Shown here: positions 38,342 through 47,196 of the stretch, in pieces
How the letters are laid out: the number at the start of each line of letters is the position of its first letter
How positions within the stretch are numbered: position 1 is the stretch's first letter
Source of the DNA: Spirochaetota bacterium
GTDB taxonomy: Bacteria > Spirochaetota > Spirochaetia > Treponematales > Treponemataceae
Direction: 5' to 3'
DNA length: 64,000 bases
Assembly: GCA_023398165.1 (NCBI GenBank)
Contig: JAEWSQ010000005.1
Span: 124,001-188,000 of the forward strand
Position numbers and translations under genes: made by a program
The notes under the pieces: generated by a model
Seen by the model: only the letters and a program-made list of their open reading frames with translations
Told to the model about the DNA's origin: nothing
Databases searched by the model: none

Positions 38342-40393
38342 TTACTTATCCAGGAAACAATATATACCGTCCCAGGTTTCCAGAAAAGAAGGATTATCAC
38401 TGCAGATTTTTAAAAGCTCTCTGCATCGTGTACTATAAAACTTCAAAACAGGATCCGCAGGAAGAGAAGGATTATAATTATGCCGGGGCAGACCGGATTC
38501 AATTCTTTCATATAACGATAAGGCATCTTTAAAATACCCTGTTTTATACAATTCATAGGCGTTTTGCAATGTCTGTTCATAGGTCTTTTTCATTTCGACA
38601 ATATCATCGCGTTCATAATCATATACTTCATAGATTTTTGTCGGAGTATTTCTTCCCTTAACCTTAACCTCATCAATAAAGCGCATTGAATAAGTCTGCG
38701 CTTTCAATGAGTTTTTTACATCATCTGAAATCAATAAAGAAAGACCGTAATGTTTTGTCAGCTGTTCAATCCGGCTGGCAGAATTGACAATATCCCCTAT
38801 GACAGTAAGATCAAGTTTCTGATCAGAACCAATATTACCCCGTACTACTTCTCCAAAGTTTATTCCAATTCCGTTATTAAGCCGTATACCGTATTTTTCC
38901 AATAAACTTGCGTTTAATTCCGGAAGCTTTTTCCGTATATTAATAGCCGCAATGAGTGCTTTTTCAGGCGTACCAAAAAGCGCCATTATTTCATCGCCGA
39001 TTATTTTATCGATTTCGCCGTAGTTTTTATTATCCATAATACAGCTGTTAATTTCTGTAAAATAGTGATTGAGCACATCCAAAATTTGTTCGGCGCTTAG
39101 TTTCTCGGTAATTGACGTAAACCCGCGGATGTCGGTAAACATTACGGCAAGATTGATCTTTTCCGGTTCAATATGGGTCGGATCTTCTCCTTTTTTTATT
39201 AAATCGACAACCGATTTTCGGGTATACTGCTCGGTAATGTGGAGGCGGCGCTCTGCTTCCAAACTTGCTTTCAATATTTCCTGCGTTCTTTCCTGTACTT
39301 TCTGCTCCAGCACTTCGTTTTGATTTTTTAGAGAGGTAATATCGGTAAAGTGAAACACGAGACCTAATAACCGGTTGTTAGTAGTGAATGAGAAAAGAAC
39401 CTGCATGTTCGCATAAATAAAAGAATCATCTTCTTTCTTTATTCTCACTTCCCTTTCAATATCCGCATGCCTGCCGATTTCTTCCTGAGTAAGCCTGTCA
39501 TCCTGTAGTAAAAATAAATCATTAACACTCATGGTGTTAATACTGCGGCTGTCATAGCCTAAAATATCAAAGAACGATGTATTAACTTTAGTAATATGCA
39601 AATTCGGATCGGTACTAATATTGATGCTTTTACTCTTCTCAAAAAGTTTTTTCCCGACTGTAGTGCTTATATCCACCAGAAGCTCATACCGTGCTATTGC
39701 GTATGCCACGCCGAAAATCCAAAGGCCTGAAAAAATAAAACCGATGGAAGGAAGATTCATCTTCAGTGCGGGAGACACAATATTAAAAAATAAACCCAGT
39801 ACAATGGAAGGAACCGCAGAGCCGAGCATTATTAATGACTGTTTTTTCTTATTGAAATTTTCACTGTCATGAAAAGCAATCCATATTTTTACAAGAATAG
39901 CGACGACAAGAACAGTGCAAACTGCGACAAAGCCGATGTACACAGGGTAAAAAATTGTATGATTAGGAGTGTCCACCCATCCGTATTTGGTTTTTGTATA
40001 ATCGGCTGATGAAGTTATACCGCTGAAACCGCCGTAGATAAAAAAAGCCGCAACCGCATAGAGCATAATAACAGCAGTATTCCAAAGAGCATTAAGTTTA
40101 TCGTTCAGAAAAATAAGAAGAAAATGAACAGCTATAGGCCATATAGTACAATAGCCTATACACGCAATATTCATGAAGAAATACACATCGCTTTTACTTT
40201 CCGTCCAGAACACAAACATATACCCTAAACAGCCGATAGAAAAACTGATGCACCAGATAAAAAAAAGTATATTTATTTTGTTCTTAGTATCTTTTAGAAA
40301 AATATACAATCCGATGAGTAAGAAAAACGAAAAAACAATAAAAAATAAAATAACAAAGATATTTAATGCAGAGACTAAACCAGTAGAAAACAA
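38342..40393 (-). CDS. Class III adenylate/guanylate cyclase with membrane and PAS domains
   Basis: 683 residues; TTG start with GGGGG upstream. Residues 1-235 hold seven or so membrane helices, like the 7TM sensor regions of histidine kinases. A PAS domain (about 255-370) and a coiled coil follow, then the class III catalytic domain (about 410-590): VMFTDIRGFTSITEKLSAEQ with the metal Asp residues, IIGDEIMALFG, and GEVVRGNIGSDQKLDLTVIGDIVNSASRIE (in parts). A short helical tail ends the protein. It should make cAMP or cGMP in response to a membrane or intracellular cue. A second cyclase gene lies just upstream. Confidence 0.92.
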   Translation of the reverse strand: MFSTGLVSALNIFVILFFIVFSFFLLIGLYIFLKDTKNKINILFFIWCISFSIGCLGYMFVFWTESKSDVYFFMNIACIGYCTIWPIAVHFLLIFLNDKLNALWNTAVIMLYAVAAFFIYGGFSGITSSADYTKTKYGWVDTPNHTIFYPVYIGFVAVCTVLVVAILVKIWIAFHDSENFNKKKQSLIMLGSAVPSIVLGLFFNIVSPALKMNLPSIGFIFSGLWIFGVAYAIARYELLVDISTTVGKKLFEKSKSINISTDPNLHITKVNTSFFDILGYDSRSINTMSVNDLFLLQDDRLTQEEIGRHADIEREVRIKKEDDSFIYANMQVLFSFTTNNRLLGLVFHFTDITSLKNQNEVLEQKVQERTQEILKASLEAERRLHITEQYTRKSVVDLIKKGEDPTHIEPEKINLAVMFTDIRGFTSITEKLSAEQILDVLNHYFTEINSCIMDNKNYGEIDKIIGDEIMALFGTPEKALIAAINIRKKLPELNASLLEKYGIRLNNGIGINFGEVVRGNIGSDQKLDLTVIGDIVNSASRIEQLTKHYGLSLLISDDVKNSLKAQTYSMRFIDEVKVKGRNTPTKIYEVYDYERDDIVEMKKTYEQTLQNAYELYKTGYFKDALSLYERIESGLPRHNYNPSLPADPVLKFYSTRCRELLKICSDNPSFLETWDGIYCFLDK

Positions 40394-40565
40394 TCCAGAC
40401 CCCCGGGCACACTCTTTTTACAGATACAATTTTCAAAATTAGTGATTTTCTATTTAAAATAATTCAGCAAATTACAGACTACTGTATAGTGTGTATTCTG
40501 TCAAGAAAATATATTTATTTTGTCAAAAACCTCTTTTCTTAGAAGGAAGTCAACTGTATTAAAGC

Positions 40566-41960
40566 TTATTTTTCACTCATCTGTTCGCAGCCGTTCCAGC
40601 TCTCATCACTGGCGAGCCTGAATGAACTTCTCTCAAAAAACCATGAAAGAGCCTTATCATTAGGATAGGACTCCCTTAACCGGTAAAAGGACTTCAGCGC
40701 ACCGGTAAAATCCCCATTGTAATACATCCTCACGGCGTTCTCAAATTCCTCTGTATAACAGCTGTCATTACTCTGCAGATCAAAAATTTCAACCGGTTCA
40801 GTTTTACCCTTTAGTTTTATACAGCCGAGGCTTCTCGACTGCCCGATACAATCGGAAGCGTTCTTTAACGTTTCTCCCGACAATAAAAGAGAAGAGCCGA
40901 AAACTTTACACAAACCCTCAATTCTGGAAGCGGTATTAACCGTGTCTCCGATCACCGTATACTCTTTTCTTCTTGCAGAGCCTATTGTTCCCGCAACTGC
41001 CTCTCCGGAAGCAATACCTATTCCGCAGGGCAGCGTCACGCGCTCAAGTATTTTTAAGGCGGACCTCACGGCTTCCTTTTCATGATTGGGAGTGGACAAT
41101 GGTGCTCCGAATACAGCCATAAAGCCGTCGCCGGTGAATTTATTTATAAATCCGCCTTCACCCTTGATTATCTGTTCACAAAGAGAAAATACTTCGTTTA
41201 AAAGCGCGACAGTCGTAACAGGCCCGAGGCTTTCCGACATCGAGGTAAAATTCCGGATGTCAAAGAAAAGAACGCTTACCCTTAGAACCTTTCCCTCTTC
41301 CTTTGATGACAGCAGATAGTCCCGGACCATCGGATCAACACTGAAGCCGAACTGTTCGCTTATAAAGTTTTTCTCCCGTACTGTTAAAATGTTCTGCAGT
41401 ACAGAAGACAGAATCGACGCAATATCGGAAAAAAAGTGATAATCAGCCGGTTCCAGCGCACTGTCTAAACATACGGCAAAGTATCCGCGGACCTGTTCAT
41501 CGGTCAGCAGGGGAAAGCTGTACACATACGATAAAAGCGCCTTCTCATCGAAGAGGGACTCCCAGATTTCATTTTTTTCCCGTACCGGCTCTTTTGATGC
41601 ATTACCGATTCTTGCCAGGGAAATATTCTTTTTTGAGTCAGGAATATCCTGCGGGCCAATTACATGAGTCTTATTGTCATCTATTTTCAATACAGCTCTA
41701 ATTTCATATGACGGGAAAAAATAAGACAGTTCGCCCAATATTTGCGGCAATAAAATATTGCGGTCAAATGAAGAAGAAAGAATACCGCCGAGCCGTGCAA
41801 ATACCTGGATTTTTATGGAGGAAGAACTTGTAAGTGATGTGAGGCGGCTCTGCAGCAGAGCATTTTCCTTTTCCCTTTCGCGGTATTTTCTGCGCATTAT
41901 CAAAAGCAGTGTTAAGAGCAGTATACAAATACATAATGCGCTGCTAAAAAAATAGATCAC
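40566..41960 (-). CDS. Class III adenylate/guanylate cyclase with GAF-like domain
   Basis: 464 residues from the GTG at 41960, which has AGGAGG 7 nt upstream. A GTG two codons earlier is too close to the ribosome-binding site. One N-terminal membrane helix (about 1-22), a coiled segment, a GAF-like domain (about 50-200) and the catalytic domain (about 225-400): VLFFDIRNFTSMSESLGPVTT, FTGDGFMAVFGAP and GTIGSARRKEYTVIGDTVNTAS. The C-terminal tail resembles that of the neighbouring cyclase (YYNGDFTGALKSFYRLRESYP versus YKTGYFKDALSLYERIESGLP), so the two probably arose by duplication. Confidence 0.92.
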   Translation of the reverse strand: MIYFFSSALCICILLLTLLLIMRRKYREREKENALLQSRLTSLTSSSSIKIQVFARLGGILSSSFDRNILLPQILGELSYFFPSYEIRAVLKIDDNKTHVIGPQDIPDSKKNISLARIGNASKEPVREKNEIWESLFDEKALLSYVYSFPLLTDEQVRGYFAVCLDSALEPADYHFFSDIASILSSVLQNILTVREKNFISEQFGFSVDPMVRDYLLSSKEEGKVLRVSVLFFDIRNFTSMSESLGPVTTVALLNEVFSLCEQIIKGEGGFINKFTGDGFMAVFGAPLSTPNHEKEAVRSALKILERVTLPCGIGIASGEAVAGTIGSARRKEYTVIGDTVNTASRIEGLCKVFGSSLLLSGETLKNASDCIGQSRSLGCIKLKGKTEPVEIFDLQSNDSCYTEEFENAVRMYYNGDFTGALKSFYRLRESYPNDKALSWFFERSSFRLASDESWNGCEQMSEK

Positions 41961-41983
41961 GTCCACTCCTCCTGTACACTTTC

Positions 41984-42025
41984 TGATGCAATTTTATCGA
42001 CAAAATTGTGCATCAGGTATATAGT
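41984..42025 (+). promoter_or_regulatory. araC promoter with overlapping palindrome
   Basis: TCGACA (41997-42002), a 17-nt spacer, TATAGT (42020-42025), then 7 nt to the ATG at 42033. A near-perfect inverted repeat spans 41984-42015: TGATGCAATTTT on the left and AAAATTGTGCATCA on the right. It covers the -35 and lies about 25 nt before the divergent cyclase start. It is a good candidate autoregulatory operator controlling both genes. Confidence 0.6.
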
Positions 42026-42032
42026 ATACAGT

Positions 42033-42944
42033 ATGAAAGAACTGCAGACAATCGGTCAGGAATTTTATAAAGGGTTTATTGTAAAAATTTATTACTCGGA
42101 TGAATTGATCTTTAATGAAACCGGTGACAAACACCTTTTTCAGATACTCCATATTGATGAGGGCTCAGTATTGGTTGGAAATGAAGGAAATGAAAAAACA
42201 CTTTTTACGCCGGTACTTCTCTGCCTGAACTACGCAGAGCCCCAGCAGAAAATTCATCTATCCAATGCAAAAGGATTTTCCATATTCTTCAAACCCGAAG
42301 CAATTAATCACGGCCTCGGCGGCAATGAAGTATTTGAAACCGATAAAAACCCGAACAACTACCTGGAAACTGAACAGCTTCTTTTATATCCCTTCCAGAA
42401 AAGCAATGCCAATAACCCGGTAGCCCTTTCTGTCAACGGTATGATCCGGGAACGCCTTTTTAGAATGGCTCAGAGCATAAAAACACAGTTTAATGAACAG
42501 CCCGATAATTACTGGCCGTGCAGGGGAAGATCGTTTTTGATGGAACTTCTGCTGCTTCTCCAGTCTATGTATACTATAGAAACCGAAAACTCCATACCTC
42601 TCGCATCCGGAACGGACGATATTTCGCAGGCATTGAAAGATATACACCTGCGCTACTGTGAAAGCTCTTTTTCTGCAAAACAGATTTCCAAACAGAGCGG
42701 ACTGAAGTCTTTATTTTTTAGTCTTACCTTCAAAAAAACAACAGGGAAAACACCATCCCGGTATCTGAGGGATTTGCGTTTTTCTCTTGCAGACAATCTA
42801 TTAAAAAATACCATGCTTCCGGTGGATCAAATAGCACAGCGGTGCGGATACAAAAATGAGGAAATTTTTTCTTCAGAATTCACCAAACTGAGAAAAACAA
42901 CTCCCCTTGCCTGGCGTGCTCTTTTTCCCGATCCTTACGGCTGA
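42033..42944 (+). CDS. AraC-family transcriptional regulator
   Basis: 303 residues from the ATG at 42033 (MKELQTIGQEF). The frame opens 9 codons earlier, but that would lie inside the promoter. The N-terminal 190 residues are an unassigned effector domain. The C-terminal 100 are the double helix-turn-helix: CESSFSAKQISKQSGLKSLF and MLPVDQIAQRCGYKNEEIFS, then FTKLRKTTPLAWR. No ribosome-binding site is seen and the start fits a leaderless mRNA. It is transcribed divergently from the cyclase gene at 40566-41960, a plausible target. Confidence 0.9.
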   Translation: MKELQTIGQEFYKGFIVKIYYSDELIFNETGDKHLFQILHIDEGSVLVGNEGNEKTLFTPVLLCLNYAEPQQKIHLSNAKGFSIFFKPEAINHGLGGNEVFETDKNPNNYLETEQLLLYPFQKSNANNPVALSVNGMIRERLFRMAQSIKTQFNEQPDNYWPCRGRSFLMELLLLLQSMYTIETENSIPLASGTDDISQALKDIHLRYCESSFSAKQISKQSGLKSLFFSLTFKKTTGKTPSRYLRDLRFSLADNLLKNTMLPVDQIAQRCGYKNEEIFSSEFTKLRKTTPLAWRALFPDPYG

Positions 42945-42948
42945 TGCG

Positions 42949-43707
42949 CTATTCATACTGAAGATTAAACTGGCCTGCAATATATTTGATCGAGTCTACA
43001 GAAACTAATGCGATTGTTATGACTTTTCCGAAGGCATCGGTTTGAACAGCGCAAAGAGAGTCATATGTCTGCGTTTTAAAATCGTTTATAAGACTGAATA
43101 AATAGCAGCCGTCGTTAACGGTATATGAGGCTCCGTCAAGGTACTCACTAATTTTAGAACCGATTTTCAAACCATTTCTTAATGAATACGAGGATGACTG
43201 AATTAGAAAAATATCCATTAACCCGCTTTTTTCAACCGCATTAAAAAGTGTATTGGAATATGAATAGAGAGTTCTGCCCTCTTCTCCATCGCCGCTATAC
43301 TGGGCTTCTCCCATAGTTTTTAGAAATTCTTTTTCGTCCATCTTGATGCTAACATACTTGCTATTATAAAGTACATCTATATCTTCGATGTACTTCAACC
43401 GCTTTTCATTTTTGTTATAAAACCTGGAGACAGCCCCGCTGTACACCCAGCCTTCGATTCCCTTGTACTTCACCTTAATCCATAAAAAAGCAGGATCGAG
43501 AGAAGCATTTTCGGTCTCATGCAGAAAATACACAACATCCTGTTCTTTCAATTCAATGAGCTTTTTTGAAGAATAAGAAGAATCCTGCCATAGTATAGTC
43601 TTTTCCACACTGATAAATAATTCATTATCAGTGTGTTTCTTAGAATTTGTAGTACTAACACAAGAAACGAATAGAATAAAAATCAGCACTATAGAAACTC
43701 TCTTCAT
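42949..43707 (-). CDS. Lipoprotein with an SH3-like domain
   Basis: 252 residues from the ATG at 43707, with GAGG upstream. The frame extends 61 codons into lysA and that part is rejected. Lipobox ILFVSC gives Cys16. Residues about 30-100 look like a bacterial SH3 domain (VVYFLHETENASLDPAFLWIKV, GIEGWVYSGAVSRF), common in envelope proteins that bind peptidoglycan peptides. It lies 13 nt after lysA and probably shares its transcript; it converges on araC. Confidence 0.75.
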   Translation of the reverse strand: MKRVSIVLIFILFVSCVSTTNSKKHTDNELFISVEKTILWQDSSYSSKKLIELKEQDVVYFLHETENASLDPAFLWIKVKYKGIEGWVYSGAVSRFYNKNEKRLKYIEDIDVLYNSKYVSIKMDEKEFLKTMGEAQYSGDGEEGRTLYSYSNTLFNAVEKSGLMDIFLIQSSSYSLRNGLKIGSKISEYLDGASYTVNDGCYLFSLINDFKTQTYDSLCAVQTDAFGKVITIALVSVDSIKYIAGQFNLQYE

Positions 43708-43720
43708 GATTCTGCCTCTT

Positions 43721-45004
43721 TTACGCTTTAAAAGACGCAAGCTGCTTGAAATCGAGCGTTGCAAAGTAGTCATCGACCGTTTCGCTTCTTCGTATCTGCA
43801 CAACCGAACCATCGCTTCGTAAAAGAAGTTCTCCCGCGCGGAGTTTTGCATTATAGTTAAATCCCATGGCGCGGCCGTGAGCTCCGGCATCGTGAATAAT
43901 TATTAGATCTCCCCTGTCAATTTTAGGAAGTTTTCTCTGGACGGCAAATTTATCGCAGTTTTCGCACAGAGAGCCGACGACATCGTACACGTGGTCTTTT
44001 GCCTCATCTTCTTTACCTGCTACGGACACTTCATGGTAGGCTCCGTACATGCCAGGTCTCATAAGATCGGCCATAGAAGCATCCACGCCTATGTATTCAC
44101 GGTAAATATGCTTTTCATGAATCGCTCTCGTTACAAGGTAGCCGTAGGGGCCTGTAATAACGCGGGCGCATTCCATAAAAAACTTAATCGGCTTTGTTTT
44201 AAAGCAGACCTGTCTTCCATTGCAGATAACGTCGTCATATGCTTTTTTAACACCCTGTGCAACATAGTCATAATCGACAGCCTTTTGATCCGGTCTGTAG
44301 GGAATGCCTATACCTCCGCCCATATTAATAAACTCAAGGGCAATATCGAGTTTTTCCTTTAATTCAACAGCAAGTTCATACAAAATGCGCGCGGTTTCTA
44401 TAAAATAATCATTGGAAAGCTCATTGGAAGCAACCATGGTATGAAGACCGAACCGTACTGCTCCCATCTTCTTGACCTTTGCAAAGGCCTCAAATATCTG
44501 GGGCCGTGTTAAACCGTACTTTGCCTCCTCCGGCTTTCCGATAAGGGCATTGCCTTCCTTCAAAGGTCCCGGATTATAGCGGAAACTGATAAGCTCGGGA
44601 ATCCCGCCGATTGCCTGTGCAAGATAATCAATATGGGTAATATCATCAAGGTTTATAACAGCTCCCTTGAGGTTGGCATACACATATTCTTTTTCCGGTG
44701 TTTCATTGCTGGTGAACATAATACTCTCACCCTCAATGCCGGCACGTTCTGAAAGAATAATTTCAGGAAGACTGGAACAGTCGGCACCGAAACCCTCATC
44801 AGCCAGTATCTTTAGAATAAAAGGATTCGGCAAACCTTTAACTGCAAAGTATTCTTTAAAACCCGGAAGAATTGAAAACGCTTTTTTTAATTTCTGAGCA
44901 TTCTCCCGGATCGATTTTTCATCATACAGATAAAACGGTGTCGGATATTTTCTTGTTAACACTTCAAGCTGATTCTTTGACAGGGGGAAATACCGCTGCG
45001 CCAT
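43721..45004 (-). CDS. lysA: Diaminopimelate decarboxylase
   Basis: 427 residues. PLP-dependent decarboxylation of meso-diaminopimelate to lysine. The Schiff-base Lys56 sits in YFAVKGLPNP; EFINMGGGIGIPYRP binds the PLP phosphate, and GSLCENCDKFAVQRKLP carries the conserved Cys/Glu pair. HDAGAHGRAMGFNYN matches the C-terminal barrel. AAGGAG precedes the ATG. It is third in the dapA-asd-lysA operon. This start-to-end enzyme means the cell can make lysine. Confidence 0.95.
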   Translation of the reverse strand: MAQRYFPLSKNQLEVLTRKYPTPFYLYDEKSIRENAQKLKKAFSILPGFKEYFAVKGLPNPFILKILADEGFGADCSSLPEIILSERAGIEGESIMFTSNETPEKEYVYANLKGAVINLDDITHIDYLAQAIGGIPELISFRYNPGPLKEGNALIGKPEEAKYGLTRPQIFEAFAKVKKMGAVRFGLHTMVASNELSNDYFIETARILYELAVELKEKLDIALEFINMGGGIGIPYRPDQKAVDYDYVAQGVKKAYDDVICNGRQVCFKTKPIKFFMECARVITGPYGYLVTRAIHEKHIYREYIGVDASMADLMRPGMYGAYHEVSVAGKEDEAKDHVYDVVGSLCENCDKFAVQRKLPKIDRGDLIIIHDAGAHGRAMGFNYNAKLRAGELLLRSDGSVVQIRRSETVDDYFATLDFKQLASFKA

Positions 45005-45013
45005 AGTTACTCC

Positions 45014-46123
45014 TTACAGATTGTCGAAAAAGCCCTTGGCCTTTAATAATTCAGCATTCAGGATTCCGCCCATTGCGGCTCCTCTCTTTGTATTATGGCT
45101 CAATGCCACGAAACGGATGTCGAACACGCGGCACTTTCTAAGACGTCCGACGGTGACTGCCATGCCCTTGCCGTTTTCTCTGTCGCGGCTCGGCTGTGGT
45201 CTGTTTTCCTCATGACGGATCATAATCGGCTGTTCGGGAGCGGAGGGAAGTTTTGCCTCCTGAGGAAATGCTTTGAACTCGGTCCAAATTTTTTCAATCT
45301 GCTCCAGTGTTGGTTTTTTAGTATCAGGCAGATCAAACTCAAGGCTTACACATGCAGTGTGTCCGTCGATTACGGGAACACGGTTGCAGTGCGCAGACAC
45401 TAAAGGTCCTTCCGCATTAACAATTTTACCGCCGGAAACCTTTCCGAGAATTTTTAGAACCTCGGTCTCAGTCTTTTCTTCTTCACCGCCGATGTAGGGA
45501 ACAATGTTGTCGATCATGTCGAACGAGGAAACTCCGGGGTAGCCTGCACCGCTCGTCGCCTGAAGAGTCGTCACTATCATTCTCTTAACAGGATATCCCT
45601 TCTGCTGCAGAGCGAAAACAGGAGCCATGTAGGACTGCAGTGAACAGTTGGGTTTTACGGCAATAAAACCCTTATCCCAGCCGTGATGCTTTTTCTGTTC
45701 CGCAATGACTGATACATGATCAGCATTAATTTCAGGAATAAGCATCGGTACATCATCAGTCCACCTGTTTGCAGAGGCATTAGATACAACAGGAATATTT
45801 TTTAGAGCATAGCCTGCTTCGAGTGCTTTAATTTCATCCTTTCCCATCTCGAGCGCGCTGAACACAAATTTGCATTTGCCAAGAGCTGCGTCAATATTGC
45901 TTGCATCTTCAACGATGAGGTCTGCAACGCCTGAGGGAATATCAGACCCGATGAGCCAGCGGTTTTCCACCGCCTCACTGTATTTTTTTCCGGCAGAACG
46001 GGGACTTGCAGCAACATAGGTTACTTCGAACCAGGGATGATCCTTTAAAAGATAAATGTAGCGCTGACCGACCATTCCCGTCGCACCTAATACTCCTACC
46101 GGTATTTTATTCATATTGTTCAT
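45014..46123 (-). CDS. asd: Aspartate-semialdehyde dehydrogenase (archaeal/fungal type)
   Basis: 369 residues from the ATG at 46123. AAGGAG lies 8 nt before this ATG and only 2 nt before an ATG two codons earlier (46129). It reduces aspartyl phosphate to the semialdehyde with NADPH. VGVLGATGMVGQRY is the nucleotide loop, VKPNCSLQSYM holds the catalytic Cys, and SAHCNRVPVIDGHTACV the substrate-site residues. The form without the Gram-negative insert is that of archaea and fungi and occurs in many spirochaetes. Confidence 0.94.
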   Translation of the reverse strand: MNNMNKIPVGVLGATGMVGQRYIYLLKDHPWFEVTYVAASPRSAGKKYSEAVENRWLIGSDIPSGVADLIVEDASNIDAALGKCKFVFSALEMGKDEIKALEAGYALKNIPVVSNASANRWTDDVPMLIPEINADHVSVIAEQKKHHGWDKGFIAVKPNCSLQSYMAPVFALQQKGYPVKRMIVTTLQATSGAGYPGVSSFDMIDNIVPYIGGEEEKTETEVLKILGKVSGGKIVNAEGPLVSAHCNRVPVIDGHTACVSLEFDLPDTKKPTLEQIEKIWTEFKAFPQEAKLPSAPEQPIMIRHEENRPQPSRDRENGKGMAVTVGRLRKCRVFDIRFVALSHNTKRGAAMGGILNAELLKAKGFFDNL

Positions 46124-46142
46124 GTTCATATCTCCTTAATTC

Positions 46143-47051
46143 TTATAACAATCCGCACTGCTTCATAGCCTGAATTACAATGGGTTTAAAAGATTCAGCA
46201 ATATCGGCTAATGGAAGCCGGAGCGTTCCCGCAGGCAGTCCTTTTTGATTCATCGCAAACTTAATGGATGTCGGATTACCGTCTACAAAAGCCGCTTTAA
46301 AAAACGGCTGCAGCCGGTAATGAATTTCCCGCGCAGTCTTGAGGTCGCCCTTAACAGCGGAAACGGCAAGCTTTGTCACAAGATCCGGTACGAGGTTCGA
46401 AACGACCGATATTACTCCGTCGCCGCCTGAAGCAGCAAGGGGAAGGGTTAATCCGTCGTCTCCTGAGAGTACACAGAAATCATCCTTCTTCATAGCAATT
46501 TTTTCAATCACGTCCATCATCTGAGTAATATCGCCTGAGGCTTCTTTTACACCTGCAATATTTGGAAGCTCTGCAATTCTCATCAACAGCGGTGTGCTAA
46601 TATTTTTTCCGGTACGGCTTGAAATATTATAAACAATAACAGGAATTCCAACCTTGGAAACCGCCTCAAAATGTCGGAAGATTCCTTCATCGGAGGGTTT
46701 ATTATAATACGGTGTGACAACGAGGGCATAATCCGCACCGTGTTTTTTTGCTCTTTCTGTATATCTTACGGCATCCCGGGTATTATTGCTTCCCGCCCCT
46801 ACAATGACAGGGATTTTTTTTCCGGTTTTTGCTGTATATTTTTTTACCTCTTCAACAGTAATGTCGATGAGAATCTCTTCTTCTGATTCATCCAGCGTCG
46901 GTGTTTCGCCTGTTGTTCCCAGAGGAACAAGACCGGTAATGCCGCCTTCGAGCTGAAATTGAACGAGCTTTCTAAAGCCGTCATAGTCAACTGAAAAATC
47001 AGCATTCATCGGTGTTATAAGCGCAGTGAATGCACCCTGTAGTTTAGACAT
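46143..47051 (-). CDS. dapA: 4-Hydroxy-tetrahydrodipicolinate synthase
   Basis: 302 residues. Condenses aspartate semialdehyde with pyruvate. VPLGTTGETPTLDESEE is the substrate loop, VIVYNISSRTGKN carries the catalytic Tyr, and NIAGVKEASGD the Schiff-base Lys. GGGGAGG precedes the ATG. First gene of dapA-asd-lysA. No lysine riboswitch fits in the 145-nt upstream region. Confidence 0.96.
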   Translation of the reverse strand: MSKLQGAFTALITPMNADFSVDYDGFRKLVQFQLEGGITGLVPLGTTGETPTLDESEEEILIDITVEEVKKYTAKTGKKIPVIVGAGSNNTRDAVRYTERAKKHGADYALVVTPYYNKPSDEGIFRHFEAVSKVGIPVIVYNISSRTGKNISTPLLMRIAELPNIAGVKEASGDITQMMDVIEKIAMKKDDFCVLSGDDGLTLPLAASGGDGVISVVSNLVPDLVTKLAVSAVKGDLKTAREIHYRLQPFFKAAFVDGNPTSIKFAMNQKGLPAGTLRLPLADIAESFKPIVIQAMKQCGLL

Positions 47052-47063
47052 TCATGCCTCCCC

Positions 47064-47120
47064 AATACCATTACTTCTACAAATGGTATAATTGTGTAAT
47101 ATTTATGCATATTATTGCAT
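47064..47120. promoter_or_regulatory. Inverted repeats in the dapA upstream region
   Basis: TACCATT / AATGGTA (about 47080-47086 and 47064-47070 read on the minus strand) form a hairpin between the likely dapA -10 and its ribosome-binding site. Further up, ATGCA and TGCAT (47105-47120) form a palindrome, and TTTATGCA recurs at about 47103 and 47131. The spacing resembles an operator for a dimeric repressor controlling dapA and possibly the divergent gene. No regulator is identified. Confidence 0.35.
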
Positions 47121-47160
47121 TTTTATACACTTTATGCAAGTGGAAGTCTTCATTTTTTCA

Positions 47161-47189
47161 TTGCAAACGGGATAACTAGAGTGTATACT
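47161..47189 (+). promoter_or_regulatory. Promoter of the glycosyltransferase-like gene, leaderless geometry
   Basis: TTGCAA (47161-47166), a 17-nt spacer, TATACT (47184-47189), then 7 nt to the ATG at 47197. No ribosome-binding site. Confidence 0.65.
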
Positions 47190-47196
47190 ACATCTA

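Noticed and set aside
43708..43890. 61-residue extension of the SH3-like lipoprotein
   Set aside because: It runs inside lysA; the ATG at 43707 starts a clean lipoprotein signal peptide with a ribosome-binding site.
47052..47196. Lysine riboswitch or T-box before dapA
   Set aside because: The gap is too short and lacks the conserved motifs of either.
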